In this document: in pieces, positions 31,074-37,980 of the stretch
Layout: every line of letters starts with the position of its first letter
Position numbering within the stretch: the first letter of the stretch is position 1
Virus record (IMG/VR): IMGVR_UViG_3300047322_000582
Coordinates: 1 to 42,935 of that record
DNA: 42,935 bases
Direction: 5' to 3' (one strand)
Source of the DNA: a virus
Program-made: the position numbers and the translations under genes
The notes under the pieces: model-generated
What the model was told of the DNA's origin: nothing
Databases searched by the model: none
The model's input: only the letters and a program-made list of their open reading frames with translations

Positions 31074-32347
31074 TGGCTGTTGATACAACTACTGTTACCC
31101 CTAGTGGCCTGGACGTCTACCCGCCGATCATTGCCGGTGGAGGCGGGGGAGGGGGCGCAGTCAACTCCGTTACTCCTGGTGATGAAACCATCATCATTGA
31201 GGGAACACCAACTGACCCCACGGTAAGGAATAACACCACCGATATTCTCGAGACTTCAGTAAACGTAGTTCCTGGCCTGTGGGTCAACGTGTATGACTCC
31301 GCGGGTACACCAAAGATTAGACTTGCAGATGCTTCCCTTGGGCAGGGGTATCAATGTGATGGCTTCGTAGTAGACACTGTGTTAGCTGGCAACACAGTTA
31401 AGATCTACACCGATGGCATGAACACGCACGTCAGTGGAATGGTGGCGAGCGAGGTTTGGTTGGGCAATGCGGGACTGGGCACGAACACCCCGCCAACGAC
31501 AGTAGGGTACATCTCCCAGCAGATCGGTATTGCCACTTCCGCAACCGAGGTCGCCTTCGAGCCACAGCCAGACATTCTCATTGCTGCTCCTGGCTCGGCA
31601 GGAAATAATGGCTCTAGCATCTCCATCGAGATCACTACCACCCAGAACATTACCATCAGCAACGTGGTGGGGGCTGGTTGGATCACGATGGTAGGAGCAG
31701 GCGGCGGTGGGAAGTCGTCGGCGGCAGCTGCTGTCCCAGGTGGTGGTGGGGGTGGAGCGGGGGAGTACTGCCAGAACTTCATGATCCCCTTCACGCCGGG
31801 GGAGACGATTACAGTTAACATTGGTGCCAAGGGTGTTGGTGGCACCGCGGGGGCTGCAGGTACGGATGGAGGCTCAACCAGCATTGTGTGTGCTGCAGGC
31901 ACGTTCCTGGTACTTGGTGGTAAGGGGGCGACAGTTGGTACGGGGGGTGCAGGCGGCGGAGTTAGTGGTGGTACAGGTGGTGCAGCAGGAAACCCTGGTG
32001 GTACAGGGCGTCTTGGCGCGGCCGAGTCCCCCGTTCACTTCGGGGGATCGTCCGGTGGGGGTGCGGGGACTGTTGCGAACAGTACTTGCGGTACTGGTGG
32101 TGGAGCACCGGGGAGGTTGACAGGTGGTGCGGCAGGGGTGATAAACGTCTCCGCTGCACCAGGGGGAGGCGGTGCGGCCTCGGTATGGGGAAATGGAGGT
32201 GCAGGAGGAACGACGAATGCTCCTGGGGTGAGTGCAGCAGCCACCGCATATGGTGCTGGTGGTGGTGGAGCCGGCGGGAATACTGGCGCTTCGCAAGCCG
32301 GCGGAGATGGTGCGCCGGGATACTGTCTGATAATGTATGTCGCTTAG
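31073..32347 (+). CDS. Glycine-rich tail/fibre adhesin (424 aa)
   Basis: GTG start (31073) overlapping TAG of the previous gene by one base. The N-terminal 170 residues carry a fibre-type module. The rest is a glycine-rich domain with many GGG/GG-x-GG motifs and regular Val/Ile, similar to glycine-rich loops that display recognition surfaces in phage tail fibres (as in T2-like adhesins). Some 35-40% of the C-terminal half is Gly. Confidence 0.7.
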   Translation: MAVDTTTVTPSGLDVYPPIIAGGGGGGGAVNSVTPGDETIIIEGTPTDPTVRNNTTDILETSVNVVPGLWVNVYDSAGTPKIRLADASLGQGYQCDGFVVDTVLAGNTVKIYTDGMNTHVSGMVASEVWLGNAGLGTNTPPTTVGYISQQIGIATSATEVAFEPQPDILIAAPGSAGNNGSSISIEITTTQNITISNVVGAGWITMVGAGGGGKSSAAAAVPGGGGGGAGEYCQNFMIPFTPGETITVNIGAKGVGGTAGAAGTDGGSTSIVCAAGTFLVLGGKGATVGTGGAGGGVSGGTGGAAGNPGGTGRLGAAESPVHFGGSSGGGAGTVANSTCGTGGGAPGRLTGGAAGVINVSAAPGGGGAASVWGNGGAGGTTNAPGVSAAATAYGAGGGGAGGNTGASQAGGDGAPGYCLIMYVA

Positions 32348-33053
32348 ATCAGCCGTCTTTAGAACACAGGGCTACTGGGTTTGCCCAGCAAGTGTCAGTG
32401 CCATTTGGGTTAACGGATCTGGACCTGGCGGGGGAGGAGACGCGAGCTTGCAGTTCCAAGCAGCCAAGGGAGCAGGTGGCTCTGGAGAGTTCTGGTTGGG
32501 CTTTCCGATGGCAGTGGTTGCGGGGGCTACCTACTTTGTTGATCCAGGGTCCCCTGGAACTGGAAATACAAAGATTGCTCCAGCCACCTCAGCCGCGGGT
32601 ATTCCAGCTATCGCAGTAGCATTCAACAACTACGCTGTATTACCAGGAAATACCTGTGCAGCTGGAGCTGGTGCAACGCAAGGCGGAGATGGTGGAGGTC
32701 CAGGTGGGAGCCTGCGGGGTGGAGGAGGAGGAGCACATACTGTTACACCTGGTACACAGGAAGGTCCCTGCTCCTATGGGGGATCAGGAGGTGGGATTGG
32801 TGGTGCTTGGACCGGCGGTATGCAGATAGGACAGTACCAGACACCTTCGGGCGGTGACGCAACCTATGGCGGGACTGGTGGAAGTGGGCCGTTCGGAGCA
32901 GGGGGAATTGGAAATAACGTGCAGGGCGTTGTCGCGGCTGGCGGGGCCTATGGAGCGGGGGGTGCTGGCGGGGTACAGGGTTCCCCCAGCCTCATCGACG
33001 CTGGAGGCCTTGGTGGTGGTGGGCTGATGATGCTCTTCTGGATAGAGCACTGA
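32337..33053 (+). CDS. Second glycine-rich tail/fibre protein (238 aa)
   Basis: Overlaps the previous gene by 11 bp. N-terminus WVCPASVSAIWVNGSGPGGGG resembles the start of glycine-rich phage proteins, followed by more than 20 Gly-rich turns and a hydrophobic end (GLGGGGLMMLFWIEH). Probably a second recognition or adaptor module; specificity cannot be read. Confidence 0.65.
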   Translation: MSLRSAVFRTQGYWVCPASVSAIWVNGSGPGGGGDASLQFQAAKGAGGSGEFWLGFPMAVVAGATYFVDPGSPGTGNTKIAPATSAAGIPAIAVAFNNYAVLPGNTCAAGAGATQGGDGGGPGGSLRGGGGGAHTVTPGTQEGPCSYGGSGGGIGGAWTGGMQIGQYQTPSGGDATYGGTGGSGPFGAGGIGNNVQGVVAAGGAYGAGGAGGVQGSPSLIDAGGLGGGGLMMLFWIEH

Positions 33054-33463
33054 TGACCACCAGAAACCCTCTCGTCCGCGTTACAGGGAAGATAGTTGAG
33101 CTTCCTGCCGGTGACAGCATCGCGGGTGCGCAGTCAGGGAGCACAGGTAGTACTGGTCCCACAGGACCGAGTGGAACGAATGGAGCGAATGCCTCTCAGT
33201 ACACTACGAACATCGGCGACGGGGCAAGCACTGTCATCGCCGTCGTTCACAACTTGGGTACGAAGAATGTTACAGTCACTGTTATCAAGAACTCCGACGA
33301 CAGTGTGCTCAACGATCCCACCTGGGTCGCAACCGACGTTAACACAGTCACCTTTACCTTCAGCGGAGCGCCGACGAGCGGTCAGTACCGAGTTATCATC
33401 TTGGCTGGTAACTCCACCACCGGCGCACCTCCACCGCCAACTCTCGATCTTTACTTCATATAA
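33053..33463 (+). CDS. Fibre protein with short collagen-like stretch (136 aa)
   Basis: Residues about 29-44 show Gly-x-x triplets (GSTGSTGPTGPSGTNG). These precede a beta domain with NIGDGASTVIAVVHNLGTKNVTVTVIKNS, common in phage fibre-tip and baseplate-like proteins. Collagen-like repeats favour trimerisation. The start overlaps the stop of the gene before. Confidence 0.7.
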   Translation: MTTRNPLVRVTGKIVELPAGDSIAGAQSGSTGSTGPTGPSGTNGANASQYTTNIGDGASTVIAVVHNLGTKNVTVTVIKNSDDSVLNDPTWVATDVNTVTFTFSGAPTSGQYRVIILAGNSTTGAPPPPTLDLYFI

Positions 33464-33885
33464 TGCCAGCCAATACATCCCCCATTTACTGTAACGTACC
33501 AGCTAACATCTGGGGCGTCCTGACCACAGCGAACACGGCCAAGGATGGGACGGGAACAGTTGTCACGATCTTCACCGCCGGGAGCAATGGCTCGCGGGTG
33601 GAGCAAGTACGCTGGGTAGCACAGGGATCAAATACCGCCAGCGTGGGCCGTCTCTTCATCAACAACGGCAGCACTAATACGACCGCGGGGAACAACAGTT
33701 ACCTCTGCTCCATTGCTCTGCCCACAGTGGTGAACACCGAGGTGGCTGCGCTCGCGGATCAGATCATGGCGATGTATCCCTATCCCTTCCCGTTGGCACT
33801 CAAAGCTGGGTTTAAACTCTTGGCAACGATTGGCACCACGGTCGCTGCTGGTTGGGCCGTGACTGCACTTGGAGGAGATTACTGA
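33463..33885 (+). CDS. Small virion/fibre-region protein (140 aa)
   Basis: Beta-rich with VVTIFTAGSNGSRVEQVRWVA and VGRLFINNGST strands, a pattern seen in small phage proteins next to fibres. Ends LKLLATIGTTVAAGWAVTALGGDY-like with Ala/Val-rich strands. Coupled on both sides by overlapping start/stop codons. Function unknown. Confidence 0.6.
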   Translation: MPANTSPIYCNVPANIWGVLTTANTAKDGTGTVVTIFTAGSNGSRVEQVRWVAQGSNTASVGRLFINNGSTNTTAGNNSYLCSIALPTVVNTEVAALADQIMAMYPYPFPLALKAGFKLLATIGTTVAAGWAVTALGGDY

Positions 33886-34577
33886 TGTACCGTGTAACTG
33901 ACATGGGGGGCTTCCCCGAGTCAGGGATTGTTCCGCGCGTCAACTTGGCAGGAGGTGTAACGAGCTTCCCGGGAATGAGCTGGTACAATACCCAGTTCAA
34001 GAAGCCTCACCCTTCCATGTTCAACACGGTGATAAACACCTTTACCTCGGTTGCAGACGCCGCGGACAGGATGGTAGTTTCTATGCCGGCGGCTGCCACT
34101 GGGGGCGCCTCCTATCTTCGTGCCCTGTTAATGCCGGTCATTGGAGCGCCTTATACCTGCGATGCATTTATCTGCCATGACGGAGCGCCTACCGGCACGG
34201 GAAGTATGGTAGCCGGTATAATAGTAAGTGATGGCACGAAGTATGAATCCTTTTACCCTGGTGCTAGCAACAACTTACTCAGACTCTTTGCTGACACCTA
34301 CACTACCACATCCTCAGTAGGTTCCGTCAACATCCTTAACATCACCTTTGGTGGCAATATGGCTATGTATGGTCTCAGGATGGCTGATGATGGAACAAAT
34401 AGGACCTTTCAAATTTCTTCCAATGGAAGGGACTGGTCAACAGTTCTAAGCAGAGCAAGCGCCGTTTTCCTCACTGCTACCCAGATTGGGTTATCGTTTC
34501 TCTGTACCTTGAATTCAACAAAGTATTCAATATATCACTTCGATTTGAGAAGTGGTGTTGCAGGAGATACACCATGA
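33885..34577 (+). CDS. Putative fibre/receptor-binding protein with lectin-like beta domain (230 aa)
   Basis: ATG 33885 (GGAGGAG upstream) overlaps the previous stop. The beta pattern (NTVINTFTSVADAADRMVVSMPA, TCDAFICHDGAP, GSMVAGIIVSDG, YGLRMADDGTNRTFQISSNGRDW) resembles concanavalin/LamG-like jelly rolls used by phage fibres to bind surface glycans. Specificity unknown. Confidence 0.6.
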   Translation: MYRVTDMGGFPESGIVPRVNLAGGVTSFPGMSWYNTQFKKPHPSMFNTVINTFTSVADAADRMVVSMPAAATGGASYLRALLMPVIGAPYTCDAFICHDGAPTGTGSMVAGIIVSDGTKYESFYPGASNNLLRLFADTYTTTSSVGSVNILNITFGGNMAMYGLRMADDGTNRTFQISSNGRDWSTVLSRASAVFLTATQIGLSFLCTLNSTKYSIYHFDLRSGVAGDTP

Positions 34578-34729
34578 CCACCTCCAAACTACCAGCTGAA
34601 TCCAATCGCCCAACTGTGCTTAATCCGCAGGATAAGAACAAGGATCGCGGGAAGCATGAGACGCAGAAGCGCATTGCCATCCTCGGTGCACTGGCGAAGT
34701 CAATGGTAAAGTCCAACGCGAGGGTGTAG
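34574..34729 (+). CDS. Small basic protein (51 aa)
   Basis: Short gene read directly: ATG 34574 overlaps the previous TGA in ATGA, AGGAG is eight bases upstream, and it ends at a TAG at 34727-34729. The product is basic (MTTSKLPAESNRP, then KNKDRGKHETQKRIAILGAL). Unknown function, possibly a DNA- or membrane-associated small late protein. Confidence 0.75.
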   Translation: MTTSKLPAESNRPTVLNPQDKNKDRGKHETQKRIAILGALAKSMVKSNARV

Positions 34730-34738
34730 GCTGCACGC

Positions 34739-34767
34739 TTGCCAAAACGTCCAATTTATGTTAGGCT
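34739..34767 (+). promoter_or_regulatory. Candidate rightward promoter with extended -10
   Basis: TTGCCA (34739-34744), exactly 17 bp, TAGGCT (34762-34767) with TGT before it. It has the layout of the other promoters but weaker hexamers. Transcription would start close to the ATG at 34773, implying a leaderless or nearly leaderless mRNA. Confidence 0.4.
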
Positions 34768-34772
34768 AAATC

Positions 34773-35180
34773 ATGGCAGAGATACTCCCCGACCTTCTAT
34801 CCGCATTCGACGCGAGGAAGCGAGCGGTGGTGAAACAACTCGCGTCGGCCCTCGCTGATCCCAGTGGGGCGATGACACAACTGCTGGCCCAGCGCCAGGA
34901 GGATGTCGGGAGCAGGAATGCGGCTACCCGGGATGCCCTTGCCGGTGGGGACTGGGCAGGGGTCACGGCGCAGGCGAATCAGGGAATTGCTCCGGCTCCC
35001 ATTCCAGTCGCAGGTGGCGTCCCCGGGCTGGCAGCTTACCAGCTCCCGGTCTACCGGCGACTGTTAGCAGCAACGGGCGACCACGAGCTGGCTCTCCAGC
35101 AAACCCTCAAGATGACGAACCTGATGTCAGATGTGCCAGGATCGACAGCAGGTTTAATCAAACCTCCTGGCTCACTGTAG
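34773..35180 (+). CDS. Small hypothetical late protein (135 aa)
   Basis: Helical protein (LPDLLSAFDARKRAVVKQLASAL, MTQLLAQRQEDVGSRNAATRDALAGGDW) with a Pro-rich middle. I do not recognise it. No good ribosome site precedes the ATG, and the candidate promoter at 34739-34767 would begin transcription at the start codon. Confidence 0.6.
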   Translation: MAEILPDLLSAFDARKRAVVKQLASALADPSGAMTQLLAQRQEDVGSRNAATRDALAGGDWAGVTAQANQGIAPAPIPVAGGVPGLAAYQLPVYRRLLAATGDHELALQQTLKMTNLMSDVPGSTAGLIKPPGSL

Positions 35181-35190
35181 AGGAGATGCA

Positions 35191-35574
35191 ATGGCACTGA
35201 AACCAACACCGCCGGGGGCGACTGGAGTGGGAACCAACCAGCCTACTCGGGGGGCTGGACTGACCGACGAGGAAGAACAGGAACAGAAGTTCCTCGCGGA
35301 GAAGCTGAAGGAGGAAGAAGCAAAGGAAAGAGCCGACGAGAAGGCCGTTGGCACTCCGGCAACTTCCTTCTCGATTACGAATAGCGGGACGGATGATCTG
35401 GATCTGTACCAGCTGGCAGTCGGCCCGGATGGCATGATTGTGCAGCGGTACATGGGGCGGGTGAAGCCGCGGGGGGTCCTGGCAATCGACTCTCCGATCA
35501 ATGCGCTGCGATTCAAGGCGCCAGATCCCGCGGCGGCGAACCCCGCGCAGGTGATCCACGGGTTTCCTGCTTGA
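35191..35574 (+). CDS. Small hypothetical late protein (127 aa)
   Basis: N-terminal half disordered and charged (DEEEQEQKFLAEKLKEEEAKE, coiled coil). C-terminal half a beta-rich unit (FSITNSGTDDLDLYQLAVGPDGMIVQRYMGRVKPRGVLAID). GAGGAG precedes the ATG. Unknown function. Confidence 0.65.
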   Translation: MALKPTPPGATGVGTNQPTRGAGLTDEEEQEQKFLAEKLKEEEAKERADEKAVGTPATSFSITNSGTDDLDLYQLAVGPDGMIVQRYMGRVKPRGVLAIDSPINALRFKAPDPAAANPAQVIHGFPA

Positions 35575-35575
35575 C

Positions 35576-35740
35576 GTGCGCTTCGTTGCAGCCCTGGCGG
35601 GCTTAATCCTCTGGGGCTGCACGAGCGTCTATGTACAGACAGGAAATGGGACGATTGACGCATCAACTGACGTAGAGCGGAGTGTGAAGGGGAAGAGCAG
35701 TACAGTCGAGCAACCCAGGAAAGAGAAGGAACAGCCATGA
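35576..35740 (+). CDS. Small predicted lipoprotein (54 aa)
   Basis: Gene read from sequence: GTG 35576 two bases after the previous TGA, ending at TGA 35738-35740, which overlaps the next ATG in ATGA. The product starts MRFVAALAGLILWGCTSVYV, a signal peptide with lipobox (LWGC), then a charged hydrophilic tail (GKSSTVEQPRKEKEQP). It would be lipidated at the Cys and anchored in the envelope. An Rz1-like spanin or superinfection-related role is possible but unproven. Confidence 0.7.
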   Translation: MRFVAALAGLILWGCTSVYVQTGNGTIDASTDVERSVKGKSSTVEQPRKEKEQP

Positions 35741-36207
35741 CAATGAAGCCAATTGCTGGACTGCTGTACCAAGGGTACCAGTGTAGCTATGATGATGGCC
35801 AGGGGACGACGGAGCCTCCAGTGCAACCCCCAACGGGTACACCTGCACCCGGTGCGGGACCGAACAGCGTGAAGTACGACACAGTAGCAAATGCGTCGGA
35901 CGATAACTACTGGATTAACAAGAAGCTAGGCGACTACCGAAGCGACCTCTCGAGCCTGCCGGGATCGCACCAGCTCTATTACGACATCTTGGTCAATGCC
36001 TATGGCAAGCGGTACTCGGATGCTGTACCGAGTCCGCCGGGGTATGCCAAGGATGACAAGATGAAGCTGCACATTAGCAACCTCATCAACTACGCCAGCT
36101 ACAACGGCGGAGGCTACGATCCGGCGACCTACACGGGGCGCTTGATTCCCATTTACGATCAGCTGGTGGTGGACAAGAAAGCCGGGCTGATCGGACCACC
36201 AATCTGA
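35737..36207 (+). CDS. Hypothetical late protein (156 aa)
   Basis: No recognised domain. After a Pro-rich linker (TEPPVQPPTGTPAPGAGP) comes a helical/Tyr-rich part (DNYWINKKLGDYRSDLSSLPGSHQLYYDILVNAYGKRY) and KMKLHISNLINYASYNGGGYD. The composition could suit a muralytic or structural protein, but no catalytic motif is seen. It overlaps the lipoprotein gene. Confidence 0.6.
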   Translation: MTMKPIAGLLYQGYQCSYDDGQGTTEPPVQPPTGTPAPGAGPNSVKYDTVANASDDNYWINKKLGDYRSDLSSLPGSHQLYYDILVNAYGKRYSDAVPSPPGYAKDDKMKLHISNLINYASYNGGGYDPATYTGRLIPIYDQLVVDKKAGLIGPPI

Positions 36208-36218
36208 AAGGAACAACA

Positions 36219-36602
36219 ATGAGCGAAATGAAGCTAGATGAAGCGGGGCAAGCCGCTGCGGTGTACCACAAGGTGGTGCTGTCCTTCGCGGTGAAGCAGG
36301 ACGGCCAGCCCTTCATGGACCTGCCGGTGACGTACTACCACTGCACGGATGCGGTGCAGGCGTACATCGTCGGCATGGTGGCAGGAATGGGGGCTGCACT
36401 CGGCCCGAAGGGGAAGAAGGCGAAGGACGGTAACTTCGCGGTCGACATTACAGTGACCTCCGACGACGCGCCCGTTGCGTCGGGGAGCTGGGATGGACTG
36501 GGCCGCGAAGGCTCCCTGTTGTTCGAGAAGTATGTGCTGGAGAACTGGCTGCACATGAACCAGCAGGCGTTCGTGGCGGCAAAGGCACACGGCAAGATCT
36601 GA
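36219..36602 (+). CDS. Hypothetical late protein (127 aa)
   Basis: Alternating strands and helices (VVLSFAVKQDGQPFMDLPVTYYHCTD, VQAYIVGMVAGMGAALGPKGKK, FAVDITVTSDDAPV) without a recognised fold. AAAGGA precedes the ATG. Unknown function. Confidence 0.6.
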   Translation: MSEMKLDEAGQAAAVYHKVVLSFAVKQDGQPFMDLPVTYYHCTDAVQAYIVGMVAGMGAALGPKGKKAKDGNFAVDITVTSDDAPVASGSWDGLGREGSLLFEKYVLENWLHMNQQAFVAAKAHGKI

Positions 36603-36612
36603 AGGAGCTGTA

Positions 36613-36732
36613 GTGGACCCCACGGTCTGGGCAACTGCAATGTACGACATGCTGTTCTGGGTGCTGGTGATCGTGGGAATTGTGATGGTTTTACTTGTCG
36701 CAGCTATGAGCTGTGGCTCTAAGGAGAACTAA
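36613..36732 (+). CDS. Small single-span membrane protein (39 aa)
   Basis: Short gene read directly: GTG 36613 with AAGGAG upstream, ending at TAA 36730-36732. The product is almost entirely one hydrophobic segment (MLFWVLVIVGIVMVLLVAAM) with a short tail CGSKEN. It may be a holin/pinholin-like or other membrane protein. Its place among late small genes near the lipoprotein fits a lysis function, but this is inference. Confidence 0.65.
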   Translation: MDPTVWATAMYDMLFWVLVIVGIVMVLLVAAMSCGSKEN

Positions 36733-36734
36733 CG

Positions 36735-37196
36735 ATGTATGCGTATATCAAGCACGCGGATCAAAGCCTGGAGTTCGTGGAGATCATCCCGATCGGTATT
36801 ACGCCTGGGGTGCCTCCGCGTCCGACTCCAGGGCCGACGCCCCCTGGCGGTGGAGGAGGTGGGCCAGTTGATCCTGGCTACTCGCCCCCGTGGGCGCAGG
36901 TTCCGGTTGACCCTGGCTACTCTCCGCCTTGGGCACAGATACCCGTTGATCCAGGCTATTCCCCGCCTTGGGCAACACCGGGGCCTGGTGGTGGACAGCC
37001 GCCGAGTCCCGGCCCAGGCTTCAGCGCGCGGGTGTTCTTGGTCCCGCCGACCGATCCGCCGGCGACACCTCCGGAAGGCATGGCTCCGGACAGCAAGCAG
37101 GTAATGATCTGGTTTGGCCCGGGAACGAAGCCAGCAATGGCTTGGGTCGCGCCGTATGCCTCGACTGGGCCGGTCGAGCCGGGGGCAGGCGCGTAG
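36735..37196 (+). CDS. Pro/Gly-rich protein with three VDPGYSPPWA repeats (153 aa)
   Basis: After MYAYIKHADQSLEFVEIIP comes a Gly/Pro-rich linker, then three 13-residue repeats of PVDPGYSPPWA (residues 44-82; bases 36864-36980) and a compact C-terminal part (GFSARVFLVPPTD, KQVMIWFGPGTKPAMAWVAPY). The repeats differ at synonymous sites, so they are maintained at protein level. Unknown function; possibly a surface or fibre-tip protein. Confidence 0.65.
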   Translation: MYAYIKHADQSLEFVEIIPIGITPGVPPRPTPGPTPPGGGGGGPVDPGYSPPWAQVPVDPGYSPPWAQIPVDPGYSPPWATPGPGGGQPPSPGPGFSARVFLVPPTDPPATPPEGMAPDSKQVMIWFGPGTKPAMAWVAPYASTGPVEPGAGA

Positions 37197-37202
37197 GCTA
37201 AC

Positions 37203-37282
37203 CAAAGCCGGGACTCGTGGGCGGCAAGCAGGAGGTCCGCAAGGTGACACCTTACCGCGGCTCGAACCGACCCCGGCTTTTC
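37203..37282 (+). ncRNA. Structured intergenic RNA element with 9-bp closing stem
   Basis: Bases 37204-37212 pair with 37272-37280 (AAAGCCGGG/CCCGGCTTT). Inside are smaller hairpins, one at 37241-37253 (AAGGT-GAC-ACCTT) and one pairing 37221-37224 with 37237-37240. The element ends in TTTT. It could be a branched terminator/attenuator or a leader RNA of the gene at 37294. Not a standard tRNA. Confidence 0.5.
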
Positions 37283-37293
37283 AGGAGAATGCA

Positions 37294-37803
37294 ATGCCAC
37301 TTCCTTATAACAGTGCAGTTCCCCCGCTAGCACAGTCAATGATGCAGCGTGGCGCAGGACTTGGCGGGGCGCCCAACATGAACGCTGCAATTCAGGCAAG
37401 GTTGGCTCAAGAGGCACAGCAAAATCCTGCCCTGCAAAACCCCGCCGTCATGCGGCAGGTACAGGATCGAATCGGGCAGATGCAGAATCATGCTTCACAG
37501 TTGCAGTCTCAGGGAGTACCTGCAGCGCAAGCCATGCAGCACGCCGCGCAACGGTTTACTCCACCTGGAGCAGTGGGTGCAAGTGCGGGAATGGCTAGAC
37601 CCTTTGGAGCTCCTCCAGGCTTCTCGAATCCGCTGAATGGGATGTTCGGCCCGCCTCCAATGATGCCTCCCGCAGGACCTGCGCCGCAGATGGGGCAGCG
37701 CATGGCACCGCCTGCTGTGGGCCCGATGCCAGTTCAACCCCCTGTGCCTGCTCCGGGGCCGGTTGCAGCGCCTGCACCAATGCTAAGCCATAATCCCTTC
37801 TAG
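37294..37803 (+). CDS. Hypothetical late protein, Gln/Pro-rich (169 aa)
   Basis: ATG 37294 with AGGAG. N-terminal QSMMQRGAGLGGAPNMNAAIQARLAQEAQQNPALQN helices, then a Pro/Ala/Gly/Met-rich C-terminus with no hydrophobic core. Possibly disordered virion protein. Not recognised. The longer frame from 37114 reads through the structured RNA and is rejected. Confidence 0.6.
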   Translation: MPLPYNSAVPPLAQSMMQRGAGLGGAPNMNAAIQARLAQEAQQNPALQNPAVMRQVQDRIGQMQNHASQLQSQGVPAAQAMQHAAQRFTPPGAVGASAGMARPFGAPPGFSNPLNGMFGPPPMMPPAGPAPQMGQRMAPPAVGPMPVQPPVPAPGPVAAPAPMLSHNPF

Positions 37804-37812
37804 GAGAACGCT

Positions 37813-37980
37813 ATGCCCAGCGTGTCGAAGAAGCAAGCTCGGTTCATGCAGGCCGCTGCGCATAATCCAGAGTTTGCGAAGAAGGCGGGGATTCCGCAGT
37901 CTGTGGCGCGGGAGTTCACTGAGGCGGACAAGGCCAAGGCGGTGCATGGTATCGCGCAGTCGATGATGAGGAGAAAGTAA
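37813..37980 (+). CDS. DUF3008-like small protein (55 aa)
   Basis: Short gene read directly: ATG 37813 (AGGAG upstream) to TAA 37978-37980. The product MPSVSKKQARFMQAAAHNPE then FAKKAGIPQSVAREF and TEADKAK fits the DUF3008 layout of small basic phage and bacterial proteins. It overlaps the next ATG by one base. Function unknown. Confidence 0.8.
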   Translation: MPSVSKKQARFMQAAAHNPEFAKKAGIPQSVAREFTEADKAKAVHGIAQSMMRRK

